Part shown: positions 57,244-64,000 of the stretch, piece after piece
Layout: the number at the start of each line of letters is the position of its first letter
Position numbering within the stretch: the first letter of the stretch is position 1
Assembly (NCBI GenBank): GCA_024509875.1
Contig: JAMPIV010004930.1
Location: 171,919-235,918 of the forward strand
Source: Oreohelix idahoensis
Lineage: Eukaryota; Mollusca; Gastropoda; Stylommatophora; Oreohelicidae
Length of the DNA stretch: 64,000 nt
Direction: 5' to 3'
The notes under the pieces: generated by a model
Told to the model about the DNA's origin: nothing
Seen by the model: the letters and a program-made list of their open reading frames with translations, nothing else
Databases searched by the model: none
Made by a program: the position numbers and the translations under genes

Positions 57244-58602
57244 ATGGATTGTGATACAGATCCGGAGGATATGAGACCTGTATTAGAGTATCTGTTTCAA
57301 GAGGGAACAGATTATCAGGGATTAGAAGGCCCAGAGCTTGAGTCACATGTTATGGACAGGTTTTTGGTTTGTGCATCAAGAGCTCTAAGAGAGTTTGCTG
57401 ATGAGAGATTTAAGTCAATTCCTCATGTGAGTATGGCTAAGGATCTAGCGAGGTTGTTAGTTTTGGACCTTCGTCTGTTTTTGGACAAGCATATTGGTAA
57501 CAAACGTGATGACATATTGAAGATTATGCGTACGTTATGGCGCGACGGCATCCATAGTGATCAGAAAAAGGAGTTAAAGGATGAGAAGCAAATAGGAGAC
57601 ATAAAACAGAGTACACATGAGCAAAGGGAAAGTTGCTTAAAAAGTACTACTGAAGTGAATAAGCTACATAAAAAAGTGACTAAACTTACAGGTGATTTAT
57701 GTAAATCTAATTCTGAGCTTGCTTGTGTTCGAGCAAAATTAGACTCGGCATTAGGCAAAATTAAAGAGATGGAAGCTCAGATTGGGAAAAAAAATGGCGA
57801 AGTTAGAAATCTGACTCAAAAAGTTCAAGAGAAGACGGAGATTTCTGGGAAATTAGAAGTTCAGATTAAGAAATATGAGAAGTTGTGTAATGAAACACTT
57901 ATTGATCTATTAAGTGACGATGAGATTTGTGGTCGCCAAATTAAAGAAAAGGATACTATATCCCTAGAGAAGGTTGATAGGCTTACGAATAGTCATGATA
58001 TTGAGATTGAGAGGGTTGATAAAGAGAGAGTGAAAGAATTAATGATGGAGAAAGACAAATTGATTAAGATTGAAAATTTGTTAGCAGAGGAAAGCTGCAA
58101 GGTCTTAAAAGCTGATAGTTTAAACAAGAGATTAAGTGAACAGATTGCACTTAGAGACATTGAGATTGCAGAAGCAAGAAGAAGAATATATGGTCTGCTT
58201 GACGTAGTCTTGAATAGCAATATGTGGTCTTCTGTCAATGGTGACAGTGATAGACAGAAAGTTGCTTATCATCAGAACACTAAAGCAAAAAGCCAGCCTT
58301 ATACACTTTTTGCGGATTCTACGGTCAAGAATGGTGGACATAGGTCGTTTCGTGGGAAATATAACTTCCAACGCAATACCAATGCTATTTCCAATAATAT
58401 TGTTTCTTGGCGACAGTCCAACAAAGAGAATTCTACAGTAATAGGCAGTCCTGTAGATAAGGAAAGAAACAGTGCTAAATCTCAAGTCAGTGTGTTAAAA
58501 ACCAACAGCGTATTTATTGACAGATCTGATAAATTGGTTACAAGTAACAAACATACTACTGCTTGTTCCATGAAGGAAACAAATGTTGTGCAAAAAAATT
58601 AA
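57244..58602 (+). CDS. Unrecognised coiled-coil protein (452 codons, open again in the same frame to 59172)
   Basis: Not recognised. The N-terminal 110 residues (MDCDTDPEDM, then LEYLFQEGTDYQGLEGPELE, LRLFLDKHIGNKRDDILKI) look like a compact helical domain. Residues about 115-330 are rich in Lys, Glu, Asp and Leu and heptad-like (LRNLTQKV-type segments), a long coiled coil; the rest is Ser/Asn-rich and basic, low complexity. There is no signal peptide, membrane segment or CCHC knuckle. The TAA at 58600-58602 is followed by the same frame staying open, with the same Asn/Ser/Lys composition, for about 190 codons to 59172. The original product was therefore perhaps 640 residues, now with a nonsense change, or the stop is read through. 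Position downstream of a primer-site-like sequence suggests a Gag-like protein of an LTR element; a host gene is also possible. Confidence 0.55.
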   Translation: MDCDTDPEDMRPVLEYLFQEGTDYQGLEGPELESHVMDRFLVCASRALREFADERFKSIPHVSMAKDLARLLVLDLRLFLDKHIGNKRDDILKIMRTLWRDGIHSDQKKELKDEKQIGDIKQSTHEQRESCLKSTTEVNKLHKKVTKLTGDLCKSNSELACVRAKLDSALGKIKEMEAQIGKKNGEVRNLTQKVQEKTEISGKLEVQIKKYEKLCNETLIDLLSDDEICGRQIKEKDTISLEKVDRLTNSHDIEIERVDKERVKELMMEKDKLIKIENLLAEESCKVLKADSLNKRLSEQIALRDIEIAEARRRIYGLLDVVLNSNMWSSVNGDSDRQKVAYHQNTKAKSQPYTLFADSTVKNGGHRSFRGKYNFQRNTNAISNNIVSWRQSNKENSTVIGSPVDKERNSAKSQVSVLKTNSVFIDRSDKLVTSNKHTTACSMKETNVVQKN

Positions 58603-59172
58603 GAGATTGTCAAACCTGCTAGTCATACCCAGTCAAGGCAGTGTGACTCATTTTTTAAACACATTACCACAAGCAAAGAAAAAAATAATTTTGATAGGAG
58701 ACATAACCCTAAGGTTATAAAGTACCAAGGGAGTTCATCCTACGGTAACGTTTCTTCTCCTAAAAACAAGAAAAAATGTGACAGATCTCAACATTGTGAT
58801 TCTAAAAGTTTAGAAAACTATAGCAGAAGTAATTATATGAAAGTTCATCAGTCTAGTAATAATTTTTCTGCTAAAAAGTCAGTTCTATCTGATGGACATT
58901 GTTATCTGGGAAGAAGTATTAAGAATAACTATTGTAACTGGGATTTAAATCAGTACAACGGTGTTAATAGAGCAAATAACAATGCTCTCAAAAGAAATTA
59001 TACAGATCGCAACCAGGTTAACTGTGCTCCACATAAGAGCAAGATTATTAGCAATCAGAGTAATAGGAACGGTAATAGGTTCTTAAATGCTTTTGCTTGT
59101 CATGCTGATAGGTTTGAGAGATCATCTCGGTCTTGTGAAGGTAGTAAATTTTTTTTCAGCCTACCGCACTGA
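58603..59172 (+). pseudogene. In-frame continuation of the coiled-coil ORF
   Basis: Same frame as 57244-58602, no further stop until 59172, with Asn/Ser/Lys-rich composition like the preceding C-terminal part. A donor-like GAAG|GTAGTA near 59136 and an acceptor-like TTGTCTCACAG before 59357 could join it to a third same-frame stretch (59357-59525). This spliced reading is only a possibility. Confidence 0.4.
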
Positions 59173-60651
59173 CAACTGTGAATTATAGGTCAAGTTGTCC
59201 CTATGTTGTCTGCTATGTGACGAGAGTTGTTGACATCGCAGGAGGGCCACAACCTTACACCACGGAGTTCGGGTAATTGTGTAGTGAACTTTTCCGTGTT
59301 TCCTCATAATCTTACCATGGATTAAAATAGATATTTTCATTTGTATTGTCTCACAGCGAGCGACTTTGTGAGGAATCACCATTCTAATTTGACATTACCT
59401 GCGAGAGATATAGATCACTATGTACCATTTATCCATTCAAGCGAGCCTAGCCAGTACGTTAACCCACCGTGTCATGATGTCACCTTGCGTGTTGATGAGA
59501 TGTTCGCAAGACCTCGAAGGAATTTTTTTTTTTTTTTTGTTTTTTTCAAAGGTCCTGTTTATTTTTTGTTCTGTTTACAAACACTGAATGTTATTGTATT
59601 CTTTAGTATAGAACTTTATATGTTGTTAATGAAATATTATGTAATCTTTGTAACATTTGATTGCCATAATTATTTTTTGGTTGTTACTTATATGACTGTA
59701 TTTTAATTATGCATTAAATAATTTCTATGCACAAACTTATTTACTGAGACAATGTACTAGTCATTTCTATAGATGTCCTGAGTGTTTTTATGCACTACTT
59801 AAAATTTTGGTTTTGTTTTTTCATCATGGGTTTCATACCATGTTTAGTTAACATATTTATATACAGATTATTTGAATTAATTGTTTAGTGAAAGGTAATT
59901 TTAAACATAACTTGTATGTATTATTAATGATTTTTCGTTGAAGTTAAGGACGTATTCTGAAACTTGGTTTCCATTTTTTCTCAATTATGACATTTGATAA
60001 TTTAAACGATTCGATTTTTTGTCAGCTAGAATTAACTTAAATTTCCTATTTAAATTAAGTGGGTAGAATTAACAGCGACGGCTGATACTCTTGTTCATTT
60101 AAAGAATTTAGAAATCTGATTATAATACATAGTTAAGATAAAATAATATTACACTTATATATATTTATAACTTCGTTTGTAGTTAACAGTTTATTACCCA
60201 ATGTGACGTTTCTTTGATGTTTTTTTTTTAAAAAAGAAGAGAAAAAAAAAAAACTTACACGTTTTGATGTGTGTCTGTTTAAAGATAAGATTATTTTTAT
60301 GTTACTCAGCTAATTTAATTGTTAGTTATTAATTATAGCTACATATTACTTAGAAATAAAAATACTATTTTTATTTAACCTAACGTTAAGAAACATTTTT
60401 TGTATTGTATTTTTTTGAAAAAATGTGTTTTGGACATTGTGATATTTATTTTTTTTTTCTGCGCCAGCGCTAGATTGTATGTTAAGGTTACTATTATGTA
60501 AACATTTATTACAAATAAGGGAGGGAAACCTGAGGCCTGTAAACAGTAAATTAATATGAAACAAATATAAAGGTATGTTATCAGGCACTCACAGGAAATA
60601 AAGAAGTAGAACACCAGACAACAGAAACAACAACAGACATGAGTGGCTTAC
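59173..60651. other. AT-rich region, no gene recognised
   Basis: Contains T-rich runs (59525-59547, 60218-60230) and an A-run near 60241-60254. The frame at 59341-59525 has a protein-like look before it runs into poly-T, but nothing identifiable. Confidence 0.3.
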
Positions 60652-60825
60652 CCAGGATTAGTTTTGAACACTGGCCTTTCCCGTTTAACATACTGTTTCT
60701 TTTGCTAGCCATGCAAAGCGAATCGCACTTATCCGCTAACTGCCATCTAAACGCATTCATTTCATAAAATGGGATGTTTTTCAATGGCAGGTCAATAGTG
60801 CGAACCACAATACACGACACCAGAA
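60652..60825 (-). CDS. Possible isolated host exon
   Basis: Open minus-strand stretch ending at a good donor (CCTGG|GTAAGC). It encodes DLPLKNIPFYEMNAFRWQLA and then a C-x3-C...C pattern with NGKGQCSKLIL, faintly like the cysteine layout of PAN/apple domains. The upstream acceptor is weak and no partner exon is seen; it may be a chance ORF. Confidence 0.2.
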
Positions 60826-63149
60826 GTCCTCCATGGGCAGTTCAGCCTATTAATGACGCAATCACTTCTGTTGTATTTCTCTCAAGCAGTATAGGCCGAA
60901 TCCAACAAGACCCTTAGGACCTTAATACTGTGTCTCCCAGTTTTTCCGTTTAGTAACAAGAACAGTGAGAATAACTTGATTAGATTCCTTCTTTTGAAAA
61001 TTGTCTTAACAGAAGAAGTAATGAGGAACTATGCTTTAAAATTCCTTAATCCCTTTTTTTTTTTTCCTTTAGGGAGTTAGAATAAACCAGATTTCAATAT
61101 ACCAGTTATTCCCCCTTTAAAAATTCGTTTTTCCTATTATTTTTTTCCTCAGATAAAGCTTAATGTATAAGGCAAAAAAACATTGTGAATAACTTGAAAC
61201 TACAATATTCCACATACCATATAACGCTTTTGTAATGTGTCTCACATTCACTCAAGTTCTTATAGTCCTCAGGTTCTTCAATTGAGGTCATCCTCAGGAC
61301 TCACCTACTATGTTAGGTGGGGGATCACAACGAGTTGCCATAGCGTAGGGCAATTGGTCGACATTAAGAAGCTCAACGGAGTTGGTCTCACACATGACCC
61401 ATCTACAACTCAAACAGCGAATGGTAAATTGTTAAGCGAATGAATCAGGTTTCATCTATGGCATATTAGAATTGTTCTTAGTCTACGTAAACCAGAGTAT
61501 TCACATCACAGCGACAACACAAATCATCCAAGGTCTGATAAGGGCATTAGTAATAATCCTACCAATGAAAGACAATCACTTCAATTGTCCTTTCCATCAA
61601 GCATAAATAAGACAGGGATGATCTCCAATGTCTGGTCAACATTGTCTCACAATCACTACATCTTGAATGTGAATTATAAAATCTCTTAAGCTGTACAACT
61701 GCCATGAAAAGTTGTTGGGATGACCCTCCAATTGGTGCTCACAAGAAAGAAATATGTTCGAGGTCTCCGATGCAGTCACTGTCTACAATTGTCTCATGTT
61801 AATTTGAATGTATATTTGAGCCGTATAGGAGACATCGGGAAGGATATATGTCCTACAAAGATTGAATAATGTGTTGTCCCACATGTTCATTTAGCATTTG
61901 AAATTGGGGTAATATGTCCCATTTTTGTCTACTAGAGTTATTGGTAACAGGTGGTCGTCCCTTCAGTTGTCTAATTTTGCTGAAAAGATATTTGCTCCAC
62001 CTATAAGCGACCTGCTCACCCCCGCACATGTTACTCTGTCAATAGTTTCAAAATCTCAATATTGGTCTTCTTGGTCATCCACACCTCAGTTCTCTCAAGG
62101 TTTGCTCATATAGATTGATTGTAACTCGGAGGTTGTCCCTAGGTATAACCTTTATTGTCTCAATTTATATATATGTTGTCTCCACATTATCTCTACTCCC
62201 TTACATTTTACCATCTCACTTATTGGTTTGGGTCCTATACAATGATTGTCTTGGGGCTGGTCTGCTAGTCTCAAGTGGGGGATCATGGTCACACTTCGAG
62301 GGGGATCATGTTCTAACATTCCCTCGAGGGGGGGGTCATTCACCCCCCACAACTTCCGCACGACAGTTTGTTGTCCTCGTAAATGAGGTCCCCTCTATGG
62401 TAATGTTAGCTGAGTGTCTCGGCGCAAGTTTAGAGGAGGGTGCACTCGGAATTGTATTTAGAAATCATCAACATGTAGGGTGAGATTTGGTCCTCGAACA
62501 CATGAGGATGCGTGTCTCACTCAAATGTTTTCAATGGAGGTCTCAGATTAATAATGTATTGTAGGAGCGGGGTCCCTATTGGCAGAAAAACCCGTGGTCC
62601 TAACAAAGCGGGTTTCCTCACTTGAAAAACCTAGAGTCTAAATAAAGCGAGGTTCTCCTTTGTCATGAACGACTCAATCAATCACCAAGGTCCTAACTCA
62701 AAGTTGTACATCAAATAACTAACTCTCAACAAAAGAACGGGTTTCCCCAGCCTTTGCTCCGTGCTCAGAAAAACCGGCAGGTGTACCCTGGTCTCGTACA
62801 AAGCGCAACAGCGACATACTGCGAGCCGGAATCTCCAACCTATGCACAGAAAACCCAAACCCTCAAAAAATTCAAAACAACATTCTATAAAACTAAACAA
62901 TTAACTACCATTACCGGTCTCCTTTAACTACAACCCAAAAACACTACTTCACAACCTGGGCCCCATACCTGGGGTTAAACAACCAATCACTGGGTAAATA
63001 AAACTAAATAGCGGGGTTGCTTTTTGCTGGAGTTGGGCAATGTTATGGCGGGGCAATATAAATTCGCATTCAAAAACAATTTTCAAAAAAATTCATTATG
63101 TAATCCTGGTCGACATAAAAACTTGAATAATACATGAGGCTTTAAGCCT
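60826..63149. other. No recognised genes
   Basis: Moderate-complexity sequence with only short frames. TTGTCTC/TTGTCCC heptamers recur often but irregularly between 61570 and 62370, perhaps a very degenerate repeat. Confidence 0.3.
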
Positions 63150-64000
63150 GATACCAAAACCTGGTCGAATTAAGCGTATTCTATTAGAAATAAACTTATA
63201 TCTCACAATGTATTTATTTATATCTTCAATCATATCTTAAATACTTGTCTTACTAAAACTAAGTCAATTAAATATATAACCTAGCCGCACTTCAAGAATT
63301 TATCAAAATTAAAATCAACACTTTGTCTAATTAAAGTCCTAAATTTAAAATTTGAACTAAATAGCAAGAAAATCCTTTCAATCACAAACAAAGATTATAT
63401 TATATATCCATTCAGACATCATCATTTATCTGTATATAAGTAAATGTTTTATTAACATGTGTGGTAGTATATTTATAGATTTTAGTGTAAAGACAAATTG
63501 GATATTTATTTATTTATAATTTTTTTTAAAATATAAATTATCAATAAATTTTTAAAATAAAAATTAGAAAATTTCAACATTATCAAATTAAGTTTATAAC
63601 ATACCATATATATTATACTTTTTAAAATACCCTATTTATAAATCACACAAAACAATATATTATAACTTTTTTCATATTTATTTATTATTTACCTTCCCAC
63701 CTTAATATAATAATTTTTTATATTCATTCATATAATCTCAACATTATATAAATAACCACTAAAACTATTATCAACATATATTTTTAATTTTATTATTTTA
63801 TTGATATTTTTAATTTTATTTTTATTTATAATTTAAATCATATTCAAAAATATCAATTTAAAAAAAAAATAATAAATACAACAAAACAAAAAATATCAAA
63901 ATAAAAACAATAAAAAAAAACAAATAATAAAAATCATTCTTAACACTTTTCTATTTATTTTTTTTTTTTTGGTATATTTATTATTATTTTTTGTGAGTAA
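63150..64000. other. Extremely AT-rich low-complexity DNA
   Basis: Almost wholly A/T with runs of A and T; no coding potential. It contrasts sharply with the preceding 2 kb. Confidence 0.8.

Overview
This is eukaryotic, invertebrate genomic DNA: AT-rich, intron-containing and dominated by nested transposable elements and minisatellites. The best host gene is a minus-strand nicotinic acetylcholine receptor/AChBP-like (Cys-loop) gene whose first two coding exons lie at 3312-3539 and 115-248. The receptor type, the Gmr1-like Ty3/gypsy elements and the abundance of minisatellites suggest a lophotrochozoan, perhaps a mollusc. That assignment is inference; no species is claimed.

Left part (1-7.2 kb): the receptor exons flank a 3.06 kb intron filled by a 30-bp minisatellite that is homogeneous in the middle and degenerate at the edges. 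Upstream lie a (TA)n tract, a non-autonomous hAT-like element (4557-5881) with a tRNA-Gly-like relic inside it, and the start of a 28-bp minisatellite.

7.2-26.5 kb is a set of nested insertions. The 28-bp minisatellite is split by a solo LTR (7182-25007, CAGAG target duplication). That LTR is in turn split by a tandem Ty3/gypsy element of the form LTR-internal-LTR-internal-LTR (9001-24784, ACAGT target duplication) on the minus strand. Its polyprotein order is Gag-PR-INT-RT-RNaseH, with integrase before reverse transcriptase as in the Gmr1 lineage. Each internal copy is frameshifted at different places. A 352-bp foldback element with a hammerhead-like core interrupts the 28-bp array again, and the array then continues to 26.5 kb with a 336-bp higher-order period.

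26.5-41 kb: a 5'-truncated LINE with an 11-bp target duplication, a hAT-like element with an 8-bp target duplication, long stretches without recognisable genes, a degenerate 30-bp repeat, and a 2.8 kb TIR element (37635-40452) carrying a decayed Mutator/Kolobok-like transposase gene that is itself split by a LINE. A second copy of the 30-bp minisatellite family follows.

41-54 kb: an older LTR retrotransposon (gag on the right, protease on the left) is split by a second Gmr1-like element (42896-52234). This element has lost its protease and has its integrase core replaced by about 420 bp of foreign sequence that stays in frame. Its right side carries an 81-bp LTR stub, a 306-bp copy of the left flank, and then a whole LTR. 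54-64 kb: a possible LTR with 113-bp tandem repeats, an unrecognised plus-strand coiled-coil ORF (57244-58602, open again in the same frame to 59172), then AT-rich DNA without clear genes.

Nearly everything here is mobile or repetitive. The only cellular gene with solid support is the receptor at the left edge, which continues outside the window.
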